A DNA stretch of 64,000 bases from contig NZ_BONQ01000087.1 of assembly GCF_016862795.1 (NCBI RefSeq), forward strand, positions 1 to 64,000, read 5' to 3'. A model generated the notes under the pieces. The model was not told the origin of the DNA. It did not search any database and saw nothing but the letters and a program-made list of their open reading frames with translations. Made by a program: the position numbers and the translations under genes. The stretch is from Dactylosporangium siamense. Lineage in GTDB: Bacteria; Actinomycetota; Actinomycetes; Mycobacteriales; Micromonosporaceae. Below, one piece after another: positions 1 to 9,400 of the stretch (positions are counted from its first letter, which is position 1; every line of letters begins with the position of its first letter).

Positions 1-388
1 GCCTGGAGCTGAATATTTGAAGGTCTGGACAACCAGCAAAACCCCCGCGGACCGCAACGCATCCAGCAGGCCGCCAGCCGCTTCGCCGCGCCGCGACGGG
101 TTTGAGCAGGAGCCCGGTAGCGCCACACCATCGAACGATCTTGCGCGCTTGATCAAAGGACGGCACCGGTCGCACAGGCGACCAGACGGCTCCCTCGATC
201 AGGCACATCGGATGCCGAGCGGTGGACCAGCAGGCCGTGCACCCCGGCGGACTCAGCGCGATGCATGCCCGCCGCGAACCCAGGCGACACCTACAGCCGC
301 CACCACCGGTCGACCATGACGAGTCCGGCAGCTCGGACCGCGCCGGCGTGTCCGAGCGCGGGACGAGGCGGCTGTCGGATCGGTCGGG
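1..388. other. No recognisable gene
   Basis: Reading frames exist on both strands but none shows a ribosome-binding site, a known motif or convincing protein composition. The stretch lies downstream of mqnP. It may hold the decayed end of an unseen neighbour; nothing more can be supported. Confidence 0.5.
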
Positions 389-1291
389 TCAGGGGCGCAG
401 GCCGCCCAGGATGGTCAGGTCGAGCAGGGCGAACACGAACAAGGCGATCCCCACGAACCCGTTCGCCGTGAAGAACGCGCGGTTCACGCGGGACAGGTCG
501 TCAGGCCGGACGATGGCGTGCTCGTAGATGAAAGCGGCCACCGTGACGGCGAGGCCGATCCACCACAGCCAGCCGAGGTCGACGAGCTGGCCGAACCAGA
601 CGAACAGGCCGAAGGTCACCACGTGGGCGGCGGTCGACAGGCGCAGGGCGAACGGGATGCCGTAGCGGGACGGGACGGAGTGGACGCCGATCTCGCGGTC
701 GACGGTGGCGTCCTGGCAGGCGTAGATGAGGTCGAAGCCGCCGATCCACAGGCCGACGGCGGCGCCGAGGACCCAGGCCGCGCCAGAGCCGCGCAGGTCG
801 CCCGTGACGGCGAGCCAGGCGCCGACCGGGCCGACCATCTGAGCGACGCCGAGCAGGGCGTGCGGCCAGTTGGTGAAGCGCTTGCCATACGGGTAGAGCA
901 CCAGCGGGACCACGGCGAGCGGGGCGAGCAACAGGCAGAGCCAGTTGAGCAGGGCGGCGGCGCCGAGGAACACGACCAGCGCGACCGCGGCGCCGGTCCA
1001 CGCGGTGCGGACGCTGACGGCGCCGGTGACGAGCTCGCGCTGGGAGGTGCGCGGGTTGCGGGCGTCGATGTGGCGGTCGATGATCCGGTTGGCGGCCATG
1101 GCAAAGGTGCGGGCACCGACCATCGCGACCGTCACCAACAACAGGTCGGTCCAGTTGACGCGGCCGCCGTGCACGGTCATCGCGGTCAGCGCCGACAGGT
1201 AGGCGAACGGCAGCGCGAACACCGAGTGCTCGATCGCGACGAGCCGCAGGAATGCCTTGACCCGGCTCCGGGGTGCCTCAACGAGCGTCAC
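389..1291 (-). CDS. mqnP: MqnP-like UbiA-family prenyltransferase
   Basis: 300-residue integral membrane prenyltransferase of the UbiA superfamily. It should attach the polyprenyl chain to the 1,4-dihydroxy-6-naphthoate-type intermediate of the futalosine menaquinone pathway. The first Asp motif NRIIDRHID (N68, D72, D76) and the second, DATVD in YACQDATVDREIG, bind the Mg-diphosphate. Several hydrophobic helices surround them. Its start overlaps the end of mqnL by 4 bp, so the two are translationally coupled. The MqnP name rests on linkage to a UbiD/UbiX pair and on mqnA, mqnC and mqnE nearby. MenA or UbiA would look similar, but no men or ubi partners are seen. Confidence 0.88.
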   Translation of the reverse strand: MTLVEAPRSRVKAFLRLVAIEHSVFALPFAYLSALTAMTVHGGRVNWTDLLLVTVAMVGARTFAMAANRIIDRHIDARNPRTSQRELVTGAVSVRTAWTGAAVALVVFLGAAALLNWLCLLLAPLAVVPLVLYPYGKRFTNWPHALLGVAQMVGPVGAWLAVTGDLRGSGAAWVLGAAVGLWIGGFDLIYACQDATVDREIGVHSVPSRYGIPFALRLSTAAHVVTFGLFVWFGQLVDLGWLWWIGLAVTVAAFIYEHAIVRPDDLSRVNRAFFTANGFVGIALFVFALLDLTILGGLRP

Positions 1292-2748
1292 TTGAACCCA
1301 TACTCTCTCCAGCGTTTGTCGACCCGCGCCACGACGTCGGGGGACATGACCATCTCTTCCGGCCAGCCGCGATGGTAGCCCTCCGTGGGACCCTTACGCG
1401 TCGCGTCCAGGCCCGCCTTGCCGCCCCAGAACTGCTGATAGGACGCGTGGTCGAGGTGGTCGACGGGGCCTTCGGTGAGCAGCAGGTCGTGCTTGTAGTC
1501 GACGTTGCCGAAGGCGCGGAAGGCGACCTCGGCGTAGTCGTGCACGTCGCAGTCGTCGTCGACGATCACGATGAGCTTCGACAGCGACAGCAGGTGGGCG
1601 CCCCAGATGGCGCTCATCACCTTCTGCGCGTGCTTCGGGTAGCGCTTGCGGATCGACACGATCACGCAGTTGTGGAAGACGCCGGCCGCCGGCAGGTCGT
1701 AGTCGACGATGTCCGGGATCATGATCTTCAGCAGCGGCAGGAAGATCCGCTCGGTCGCCTTGCCGAGGCCGAGGTCCTCCTGGGGCGGCTTCGACGTGAT
1801 GATCGAGTGGTAGATCGGCTGCTTGCGGGTGGTCATGCACTCCACGTGCAGCACCGGGAAGTCCTCGACCGGCGTGTAGAAGCCGGTGTGGTCGCCGAAC
1901 GGCCCCTCGGGCAGGCGCTCGCCGGGCTCCAGATAGCCCTCGAGGACGATCTGCGCGTTGGCCGGCACCTGCAGCGGCACCGTGAGGCAGTCGACCATCT
2001 CGACCCGCTCACCGCGCAGGAACCCGGCGAACAGGTATTCGTCGATGTCGGAGGGGAGCGGGGCGCTCGCCGAATACGAGACGACCGGGTCGGCGCCGAT
2101 GGCGATCGCGACCGGCAGGCGCTGCCCGAGCCGCTCGGCCACGGCGTGGTGCGCGGTCGAGTCCTTGTGGATCTGCCAGTGCATGCCGAGCGTGTTGTGG
2201 GAGTGCTGCTGCAGGCGGTAGAGCCCGAGGTTGCGCTTGCCGGTCTCGGGGTGCTTGGTGTGGGTCAGGCCGAAGTTGTGGTAGATCCCGCCGTCGTCCG
2301 GCCAGATCTGCAGGCCGGGCAGCCGGTTGAGGTCCACCTGGTCGCCCTTGTAGACGACCTCCTGGCACGGCGCGGTCTTCACGTGCTTCGGGGGCACCGC
2401 CTTGAGCTGGAGCAGCTTGCCGATGCCGTCGCGGATGCCGGCCCAGCCGACCGGGAGCTCCGGCTTGACCAGCGCCCCGATGCGCTCGCCGACCTCGTCG
2501 AGGTGGGCGACGCCGAGCGCCATCGCCATGCGCTTCTCGGTGCCGAACAGGTTGATCGCGACCGGCATGTCCCCGCGGGTCGGGCGGTCGAACACCAGCG
2601 CCGGGCCGCCGGCCCGGACCGTCCTGGTGACGATCTCGCTGATCTCCAGGTGCGGGTCCACAGGCGCGGACACGCGATGCAGCTCACCCGCCCGCTGCAG
2701 GGCGGCGAGGAACTCGTTGAGGTCTGCGTATGGAAAGCCGCGTGCCAT
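1288..2748 (-). CDS. mqnL: UbiD-family prenyl-naphthoate decarboxylase (MqnL-like)
   Basis: UbiD-family decarboxylase that uses prenylated FMN, predicted to remove the ring carboxylate in the late futalosine pathway. Family features are clear: LPEGPFGDHTGFYTP in the middle, the H-rich ECMTTRKQPIYHS segment and the ITSKPPQEDLGLGKATE stretch. An in-frame ATG lies at 2757, but I prefer the ATG at 2748 (protein MARGFPYADLNEF, 486 aa). It has CAGGAT exactly 7 nt upstream, readable as a leaderless -10 or as an AGGA ribosome-binding site; the 2757 codon touches that element. It is the first gene of the mqnL-mqnP unit and divergent from mqnM, the flavin prenyltransferase that makes its cofactor. Confidence 0.9.
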   Translation of the reverse strand: MARGFPYADLNEFLAALQRAGELHRVSAPVDPHLEISEIVTRTVRAGGPALVFDRPTRGDMPVAINLFGTEKRMAMALGVAHLDEVGERIGALVKPELPVGWAGIRDGIGKLLQLKAVPPKHVKTAPCQEVVYKGDQVDLNRLPGLQIWPDDGGIYHNFGLTHTKHPETGKRNLGLYRLQQHSHNTLGMHWQIHKDSTAHHAVAERLGQRLPVAIAIGADPVVSYSASAPLPSDIDEYLFAGFLRGERVEMVDCLTVPLQVPANAQIVLEGYLEPGERLPEGPFGDHTGFYTPVEDFPVLHVECMTTRKQPIYHSIITSKPPQEDLGLGKATERIFLPLLKIMIPDIVDYDLPAAGVFHNCVIVSIRKRYPKHAQKVMSAIWGAHLLSLSKLIVIVDDDCDVHDYAEVAFRAFGNVDYKHDLLLTEGPVDHLDHASYQQFWGGKAGLDATRKGPTEGYHRGWPEEMVMSPDVVARVDKRWREYGFK

Positions 2749-2817
2749 GGACACCATCCTGCCAACCCGGTATGACAGTTCCCGAGCGGGCTGGTCAGTT
2801 GTGGCAGAGTTGACGGC
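2749..2817. promoter_or_regulatory. Divergent mqnL/mqnM promoter region
   Basis: Between the starts of mqnL and mqnM each gene has a (C)ANNNT hexamer 7 nt from its start: CAGGAT on the minus strand (2761 to 2756) and CAGAGT on the plus strand (2805-2810). mqnM has no Shine-Dalgarno. Both look like -10 boxes of leaderless promoters. No good -35 boxes were seen. Confidence 0.4.
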
Positions 2818-3447
2818 GTGGTTGATCAGCGCAGGCCGTGGGTCGTCGGGGTGTCCGGGGCGTCCGGCACGCCGTATGCGGCCGCGGTGATCCGGGCCCT
2901 GTTCGACGCCGGCGAGGCGGTCGACCTGGTCGTGTCACGCGCCGCCCGGCTCACGATCCTCGACGAGACCGGCGCACCCTTCCGCGACGCGCACTGGAAG
3001 GACGACCTGGCGACCTGGCTGGGAAGCCCCATACACGACGTCACCTACTGGCCCGCCGGGGATCTCGCCGCCGGTCCGAGCAGTGGCTCGTATCAGGTCA
3101 AGGGCATGCTCGTCGTGCCGGCGAGCACCGCTGCCTGTGCCGGCATCGCGATCGGCCTGTCCAAGGACCTGCTGCAGCGCGCCGCCGAGGTCAACCTCAA
3201 GGAGCGCCGACCGGTGGTCGTCGTCCCACGGGAGACCCCGGTGACCCGCAGTCACCTGGAGCACCTCATCGCCCTGCACGACGCCGGCGCCGTGGTCCTC
3301 CCCGCCAGCCCCGGCTTCTACTCGGCCGGAGCGGCGGCCACGGCCGCCCAACTCGTCGACTTCATCGCCGGCAAAGTCCTCGACGCTGCCGGCGTGTCTC
3401 ATACCTTGTTCACTCGTTGGTCGGGTGAACTCGGCCATTCCCGTTAG
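2818..3447 (+). CDS. mqnM: UbiX-family flavin prenyltransferase (MqnM-like)
   Basis: 209-residue flavoprotein that would prenylate FMN to give the prFMN cofactor of the UbiD-type decarboxylase encoded divergently. The N-terminal VVGVSGASGTPYA is the UbiX FMN-binding loop, and VVVVPRETPVTRSHLEHL is the conserved dimethylallyl-phosphate-binding region near residue 140. Length matches the family. The GTG start has no ribosome-binding site but has CAGAGT 7 nt upstream. The last 38 bp overlap the 3' end of the convergent bldC-like gene. Confidence 0.9.
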   Translation: MVDQRRPWVVGVSGASGTPYAAAVIRALFDAGEAVDLVVSRAARLTILDETGAPFRDAHWKDDLATWLGSPIHDVTYWPAGDLAAGPSSGSYQVKGMLVVPASTAACAGIAIGLSKDLLQRAAEVNLKERRPVVVVPRETPVTRSHLEHLIALHDAGAVVLPASPGFYSAGAAATAAQLVDFIAGKVLDAAGVSHTLFTRWSGELGHSR

Positions 3448-3637
3448 AGGTGTCGTCGAGCGCGTCGTCTCCTTCGAGCAGCGCCCGCACCTCGGATTCC
3501 CGGAACCGCCGGTGTCCTCCCGGGGTTCGGATGCTGCTGATCCGGCCGGCCGCCGCCCAGCGTGTCACCGTTTTAGGATCCACACGAAACAAGGCAGCGA
3601 CCTCGCCGGGCGTCAGCAGACGATCTCCCGTCTCCAC
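3410..3637 (-). CDS. bldC: BldC-like small MerR-type DNA-binding protein
   Basis: 75-residue protein consisting almost entirely of a winged-helix MerR/excisionase-type domain: LLTPGEVAALFRVDPKTVTR is the helix-turn-helix and GGHRRFRESEVRALL the wing and second helix. It closely resembles my memory of Streptomyces BldC, a developmental regulator that binds head-to-tail arrays on direct repeats. The GTG start has a strong AAGGAGG. The 3' end overlaps mqnM by 38 bp, convergently. The BldC assignment is by resemblance; other small family members exist, so the cellular role is not proven. Confidence 0.8.
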   Translation of the reverse strand: METGDRLLTPGEVAALFRVDPKTVTRWAAAGRISSIRTPGGHRRFRESEVRALLEGDDALDDTSNGNGRVHPTNE

Positions 3638-3811
3638 GGCCCCTCCTTAACCCATGGGTGGCTCGATCGGGCCCGCGCACCCCCATGCGGCAAGCTGAAA
3701 GCACGAGTCATCCTGGGATGTACGCCCATTACAGCACCGCTAGCGTGCCGTGTCCGGGAAACGAGGAAATCGCACGTGTTGGGCAATTAGCCGTGCTAAA
3801 ACCCCGACCAT

Positions 3812-3824
3812 TAGGCTGGACGCG
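3812..3824 (+). promoter_or_regulatory. Leaderless -10 element of the Lrp gene
   Basis: TAGGCT at 3812-3817 lies 7 nt before the ATG at 3825, and no Shine-Dalgarno is present. This is the spacing expected when transcription starts at the initiation codon. Confidence 0.45.
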
Positions 3825-4304
3825 ATGGACGCGATCGATCGACAACTCATCGACCTTCTTCGAGACAACGCCCGCCTTCCATATGCGGAGCTGGCCCGGC
3901 AGGTCGGCCTGTCCGCGCCGGCCGTGCACGAACGGGTCGGCAAACTGGAGTCCTCCGGCGTCATCCAGGGCTACCGGGCCGAGATCCACCCGGAGGCCGT
4001 GGGGCTGCCGCTGACCGCGGTCATCGGCATCGTGCACGACAGCAGCGGCGACACCGACGGCATCCTCGAAGCCCTGCGCGAGCATCGAGAGATCGAGTCG
4101 TGCTACTTCATGGCGGGTGAGGAATCGTTTCTGTGCAAGGCGCGGGTGAAGACCATCAGCGACCTCGAACGGCTCATCATCGAACTCAACCGGGTCAAAG
4201 GCGTCGCCCGCACGCGCACCGCCATCGCCCTTTCCACCAAGTGGGAAGGCCGCTCACAGTCCGCCTCGATGGAACGTCAGGCGAGCGCCGCCAGCCCCGG
4301 ATAA
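3825..4304 (+). CDS. Lrp/AsnC-family transcriptional regulator
   Basis: 159-residue regulator. An N-terminal helix-turn-helix (MDAIDRQLIDLLRDNARLPY, then ELARQVGLSAPAVHERVGKL) is followed by a RAM/AsnC ligand-binding domain with VIGIVHD and GEESFLCKARVK strands. Such proteins form dimers to octamers and sense amino acids or related metabolites. An earlier in-frame start at 3750 gives a non-family extension; the ATG at 3825 matches the family N-terminus and has a leaderless -10. The 3' end overlaps the convergent glycolipid-binding-like gene by 28 bp. The ligand is unknown, and no amino-acid transport or metabolism gene is adjacent. Confidence 0.9.
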   Translation: MDAIDRQLIDLLRDNARLPYAELARQVGLSAPAVHERVGKLESSGVIQGYRAEIHPEAVGLPLTAVIGIVHDSSGDTDGILEALREHREIESCYFMAGEESFLCKARVKTISDLERLIIELNRVKGVARTRTAIALSTKWEGRSQSASMERQASAASPG

Positions 4305-4882
4305 TCCACGACATAGCCCTCCGCGTCGAGCTGCAGCACCGCCGTGAAACCCTCCGAGGAATAGCGGACCCGTCGGTCGGGCAGCACCTCGTATACCTGC
4401 TGGACGGGGATCACGGCCAGGCTCGGCAGCAACACCCAGGCCGCCTCGATCGTCGAGACCGTGCCGGGCTCCGCGCGGTGCAGGCCCAGCCGGCGCACCG
4501 GCAGCGTGTTGGTCAGCGGGGAGTTATACAGGTCGACGTCGAGCACCTGGTGTAAGCGGTCGGGATCCTCGATGCCGGAGAACGGTGCCGTCGGCAGCAC
4601 CCGCTCGAGGTCGCCCTGCTCGCCGGTGGTGACCCGCCAGCGGCCCGCGGCCCGCTCCATCCGCAGCGTCCGCCGCCAGCCCGCGCCCTCGGCCGTCACC
4701 TCGAGCCGCGTGCTGGCCCAGCCGTCGTCGGTGTGCAGGTCATACCGGCAGGAATACAGCGCATTGTCGGCGGCGAACGCCGTGCCCTTGGCATACAGCC
4801 CCCGGCGGTCGTCGAGGGTGACGAACTCACCGCCGGTCGTGTCAGTCCGCTGCCAGGCGAACGCCCGTGGAAGCACCGTCAT
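4277..4882 (-). CDS. Putative glycolipid-binding domain protein
   Basis: 201-residue protein resembling the putative glycolipid-binding family (PF06475 type): the N-terminal FAWQRTDTTGGEF, the central YSCRYDLHTDDGW strand and the PVRRLGLH region fit members I know. These are predicted single-domain beta-rich proteins. I see no signal peptide or membrane segment, so it is probably cytoplasmic. It ends within the 3' end of the convergent Lrp gene. The substrate is not established for the family in general, and the name is only a structural hint. Confidence 0.72.
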   Translation of the reverse strand: MTVLPRAFAWQRTDTTGGEFVTLDDRRGLYAKGTAFAADNALYSCRYDLHTDDGWASTRLEVTAEGAGWRRTLRMERAAGRWRVTTGEQGDLERVLPTAPFSGIEDPDRLHQVLDVDLYNSPLTNTLPVRRLGLHRAEPGTVSTIEAAWVLLPSLAVIPVQQVYEVLPDRRVRYSSEGFTAVLQLDAEGYVVDYPGLAALA

Positions 4883-4925
4883 GCATCGAAGTTAGCCCAC
4901 GGGTACGACAAAAACCGGGGCCGAC

Positions 4926-4958
4926 AAAAAGGCGGTCCGCACCATTCTGCGGACCGCC
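4926..4958 (-). terminator. Rho-independent terminator of the helicase gene
   Basis: On the minus strand a perfect 10-bp stem (GGCGGTCCGC / GCGGACCGCC, 8-nt loop) is followed directly by five T residues. It lies 11 nt beyond the helicase stop codon. Confidence 0.88.
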
Positions 4959-4968
4959 CTGTCGTCAC

Positions 4969-6414
4969 CTAACGCCGTGGACGACGATCATGTTCGTGCT
5001 GCGGCCGCCGACCGGGCCGGCCGTGATGCGCCGAGCCGCCGTGCGACGAGCCGCCATGCGAAGGCGCGCTGCGCTGGATCCGCACCGGCACGCCGCTGGG
5101 CTGCCGAGCGCCAGTGACCTCGGCCAACGCCGGGTCGCCGGCCCGCACCCGGAGCTCGGTCGGGGTGACCCCGGCCTTCGCGAGCAGTGCCGTCGCCCGC
5201 CGACGCTGCCGTGGCAGCACCAACGTCACGACCGTGCCCGTTGCCCCGGCCCGCGCGGTCCGACCGGCGCGGTGCAGGTAGTCCTTCTGGTCTCTCGGGA
5301 GATCGACGTGCACGACCAGCGAAACGTCGTCGATGTGGATACCGCGAGCGGCGACATCGGTCGCCACCAGCACGTCGCACGTGCCCTCTTTGAACTCCGC
5401 GAGGGTGCGCGTGCGCACCCGCTGCGTCTTGCCGCCGTGGAGGGCACCGGCCCGCACGCCGACGGCAGCGAACTGGTCGACCAGTTCGTCGACGGCCAGC
5501 TGCGTCTTCACGAAGAGGATCGTGCGGCCCTTACGGGCAGCGATCGACGCCGCGATGGCGAACTTGTCGTTCGGCGGAACCAGCAACATGTGATGGTCCA
5601 TGGACTCCACCGAGGCCGTCGCCGGCTCGATCGAGTGCGTGGACGGGTCGACCAGGAACCGCTTGACCAGCGAGTCGACGTCCTTGTCGAGGGTCGCGGA
5701 GAACAGCAGGCGCTGACCGGTGGCCGGCGTCTGTCCGAGGATCTCCGTGACCTCCGGGAGGAAGCCCATGTCGGCCATCTGGTCGGCCTCGTCGAGCACG
5801 GTGATCTCCACCGAGTCGAGCCGGCAGACGCCGCGCTTGATCAGGTCACCGAGGCGGCCGGGCGTCGCGACGAGCACGTCGACCCCCCGCTCGAGGGACC
5901 AGATCTGCCGGTCATACGGCACACCGCCGACGGCGGTCTTGCAGAACAGGCCAAGCGTCTTCGCCAGCGGGGTCAACGCGTCGTTGACCTGCATGGCGAG
6001 CTCGCGCGTCGGCACGAGAATCAAGGCCTTGGGCGCATGCGGACGGGACCGTCCGCTCGCCGCGAGCCGGGCAAGCATCGGCAGCCCGAAGGCGAGCGTC
6101 TTGCCCGAGCCGGTGCGTCCCCGGCCCAGCACGTCACGGCCCGCGAGCACATCGGGGATCGTGGCGGCCTGGATCGGGAACGGGTCATTGATGCCCTGGT
6201 TGGCAAGTGCACGCACCAACTTGTTGGGCAGGCCGAGCCCGGCGAAACCGGGCCCTTGGATTTCCTCTGCGGCTTCGAACTCGTCGGTAGCTTCGAAGAT
6301 GGAGGGGTACGAACTGGGGTCAGCGAGCAGCAAGGAGCTGGGACCTTCCGATTGGAGACCCTTCAGCTTATCCGATCTCGCCCGCTGACCCCGCGCCGAG
6401 GTGTCGCGGTTCAC
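4969..6414 (-). CDS. DEAD-box ATP-dependent RNA helicase
   Basis: 481-residue RNA helicase. All core motifs are present in order: Q-motif FAGLGLPNKLVRAL, motif I GRTGSGKT, PTRELA, TPGRLGD, DEAD in VLDEADQM, SAT, then the second RecA lobe with ATDVAARGIHIDDV and HRAGRTARAG. A short Gly/His/Arg-rich tail with SHGGSSHGGSAHHG follows and probably helps bind RNA. I chose the GTG at 6414: it overlaps the upstream stop by one base (TAGTG), there is no ribosome-binding site and no Met codon until well inside the fold. Translation probably depends on reinitiation after the proline-rich gene. A canonical terminator follows. Confidence 0.92.
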   Translation of the reverse strand: MNRDTSARGQRARSDKLKGLQSEGPSSLLLADPSSYPSIFEATDEFEAAEEIQGPGFAGLGLPNKLVRALANQGINDPFPIQAATIPDVLAGRDVLGRGRTGSGKTLAFGLPMLARLAASGRSRPHAPKALILVPTRELAMQVNDALTPLAKTLGLFCKTAVGGVPYDRQIWSLERGVDVLVATPGRLGDLIKRGVCRLDSVEITVLDEADQMADMGFLPEVTEILGQTPATGQRLLFSATLDKDVDSLVKRFLVDPSTHSIEPATASVESMDHHMLLVPPNDKFAIAASIAARKGRTILFVKTQLAVDELVDQFAAVGVRAGALHGGKTQRVRTRTLAEFKEGTCDVLVATDVAARGIHIDDVSLVVHVDLPRDQKDYLHRAGRTARAGATGTVVTLVLPRQRRRATALLAKAGVTPTELRVRAGDPALAEVTGARQPSGVPVRIQRSAPSHGGSSHGGSAHHGRPGRRPQHEHDRRPRR

Positions 6415-9400
6415 TATTTCTGTGGTACGCCGCTGAACATGTCCTCGATGAACGCCTTTGAGAACGTGACGGCGAGGTAGCCACCCACCAGAAGCACCAC
6501 CACGATGATCGCGATGATGATCATCACTTTCAGATTGCTGGACTTGGCCGGCTCTTCCTCGTCGTCCTCGTCCGCTTCCTGCGTGCCTTGACTCAAGATG
6601 TGCCCGGTCAGTGAGCCGGAGTTCTCCAGAGGGCTGCTGCCGCCGTCGGCCGAGACCGTCGCCACCGGAGTGACGCGTTGCCCGCCATAGACTGTGCCCG
6701 CAGAGCTGCGCTGGTTCCGTGCCCAATTTCCGTAGCTTTCGGCCGCGGGCGAAGGACCCGCGTCGTCGACCACCTCATCCTCATCCTCCCCGGGCGGAGG
6801 GATCGCGGGCGGCTGCTGATGCGCCGGAGGAGCCGGGTTGGCGGGCGCCCCGCTCGACGGATACACCGTCCCGGGCGCCCTGTCGCTGGCCGGCCGGTCG
6901 TCCCGTGCCGGCCCCGCTGACGGCGGCTCCGGGGCTCCCCACGCCGGCGCACCCCACCCCGCCTGCTGCACCGGCGGCAGGTCGGACTGCGCGGTCGGCA
7001 CCGAGTACATCGGCTGCTGCCCCTCTGCCGGCTGCTCCGGCTCCGCCGCGGGCTCCGCGGCCGGCGCCGCCGCCCAGCTCGGCGCGAACGGTGCCGACAC
7101 CGACTCACCGGCCGGCGACGGCTGGGCCCAACTCGGCGCGCCGGGCGCCGACACCTGGCTGTCGGCAGGCTGTGCCCACGCGGGCGGAGCCGAGGCCTGC
7201 CCGGCCGGCGCCCAGCTCGGTGGCGCGAAGGCAGGCGGCGGCGAGACGGGCGGCATCGACTCCGACGGACTCGCCGACGGAATGGAAAACGCCGGAGGGG
7301 CCGAGACTGGTGGCGTCGACTCCGACGGTGTCGCATTCGGCATGGTGTACGCCGGTGCCCCCGCACCCGGCCCCCCAACCGCCGATGGCCCGGAGGCGGG
7401 AGGTGCGAACGCGGGCGGCCCGGAGACCGGTGGCGTGGACTCCGACGGCGTGGCGGCCGGCACGGTGTACGAAGGCGGCCCCGCAGGCGGCGGCGCGAAC
7501 GCCGGCGGCCCGGAGGCGGGCGGCGCGAACGCGGGCGGCCCGGAGGCGGGAGGTGCGAACGCCGGTGGCCCGGAGGCTGGCGGCGCCGACGACGGCGGTG
7601 CGAACGCCGGACCGCCCGCGGCCGGAGGTGCGAACGCCGGACCACCCGACACCGGCGGTGCCGACGCGGGCGGGGCGAACGCCGGCCCACCCGACACGGG
7701 GGGCGCCGACGCGGGCGGGGCAAAGGCCGGCCCACCTGACGCTGGCGGTGCCGACGCGGGCGGTGCGAACGCCGGGCCGCCCGAAACCGGCGGAGACGAC
7801 GCGGGTGGCGCGGAGGCGGGCGGCGGGGCCCAGCCCTGACCAGGCGTGCTGGCCCAGCCCTGCTCGCCCGGCGTGGCGGCGGGCGGCTGCTGCCAACTGG
7901 GCTGTGCGGGCGCCGGCGGCGCGGCCCAACCCTGCTGAGCGGGCGGCGTGGACACCGGCTGGCCGGGCGGTGGCGCCCAACCCTGCTGCCCCGGTGCGCC
8001 CTGGCCCGGCGGAGGAGCCCAGCCCGGCTGTCCCGGCGCGGAGTACTGCCCCGGCTGCGGCCCAGGCGTCCCGTACGTGCCCGGCGCCTGCTGCCCAGCC
8101 GGCGTGCCGTACTGGCCGGCGGGTGCCTGACCGGGCGGCGTGCCGTACTGGCCGGCGGGTGGCGTGCCGTACTGACCGGGCGGCTGCTGACCGGGTGCCG
8201 TGCCGTGCTGGCCGGGCGGCTGCTGACCGGCCGGGCCGTACTGCCCTGGCTGCTGTCCCGGCGTGCCGTATTGAACCGGCGTGCCGTGCTGCCCCGGAGC
8301 GCCGTACACCCCGGGCTGCCCAGGGGTGCCGTACTGCCCCTGCGCCGGCTGGCCGGGCGTGCCGTACTGCCCCGGCTGCCCCTGTGCGGGTTGGCCGTAC
8401 TGCCCTGGCTGCCCCTGTGCGGGCTGGCCGTACTGCCCTGGCTGCCCCTGTGCGGGCTGGCCGTACTGGCCCGGCTGGCCCTGTGCCGGCTGGCCGTACT
8501 GCGCCGGTGGCTGTTGGGCTGGGGTGCCGTACACGCCAGGGGTGGGGTTCGGCTGGCCAGGAGCCGGCCACTGCTGCGGCGCGGGCGGCTGGTTCCATCC
8601 CTGCGCGGGCGGCGTCGACACAGGCTGCTGACCGACCGACGGCCACTGCTGCGGCGTGGCGGGGGGCTGTGGCACCCCGGCCGGCGGCTGCTGCGGGCCG
8701 GCGGGAGGCGGAGCCCACCCCTGCGCGGCCGGCTGAGCCCAGCTGGGAGCGGCGCCCTGCCCACCGGCGGCCGCCGCGGCCTGGCCGGAGTCGCCGGTGC
8801 CCCACGGATGCTGCGAGGACGGCGTTGTGTACGGCGTCGGCGCCTGGAACGGCGCCGGAGCCGGCGGCACCGGCGGCTGCGGCACAGGTGGCTGCGGGAC
8901 GGGCGGCTGCGGGAACGGCGGCGGCTCCGGGGTCGGCACGGGAGCGGGTGGTGCCGGCGCCGGTGGGTACGGCGTCGGGATCGGCTCAGGCTCCGGCGCC
9001 GGCGGGAACGGCATCGGCTCGGGCGCCGGCACCGGCTCCGGGCTCGGGAACGGCGAGGGCTCAGGGCTCGGGAACGGCTCGACGGGAGCGGCCGGCTCGA
9101 TGGGTGCGACCGCCGGCTCGACGGGTGCGACCGCCGGCTCGAGAGGTGCGGCCGGAGCGGGCTCGACGTCGGAGTCCGCGGCACCGGCGGCCGGGAGGCC
9201 GACCGAGGCGGAGCCGGTGGCCATCGAGTGCGGCAGGGCCATGGAGGTGCGGTACACGGTCGGGGTCGGCGTCGTGGTGGCGCGGGCGGCCTGCTCGGCC
9301 TCCTCGGCGCTCACCGAGTGGATGCCGGGCACGGAAGCGCTCGCCCGGGCCGCGACCACGGCGGCGGCGAACGCCCCGGCGACCGGCAGCACGACCGGCG

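Noticed and set aside
1-388. Small hypothetical genes in all frames
   Set aside because: No start signals or protein-like composition.
8361-8500. CRISPR array
   Set aside because: The repeats are contiguous, encode protein and have no spacers.
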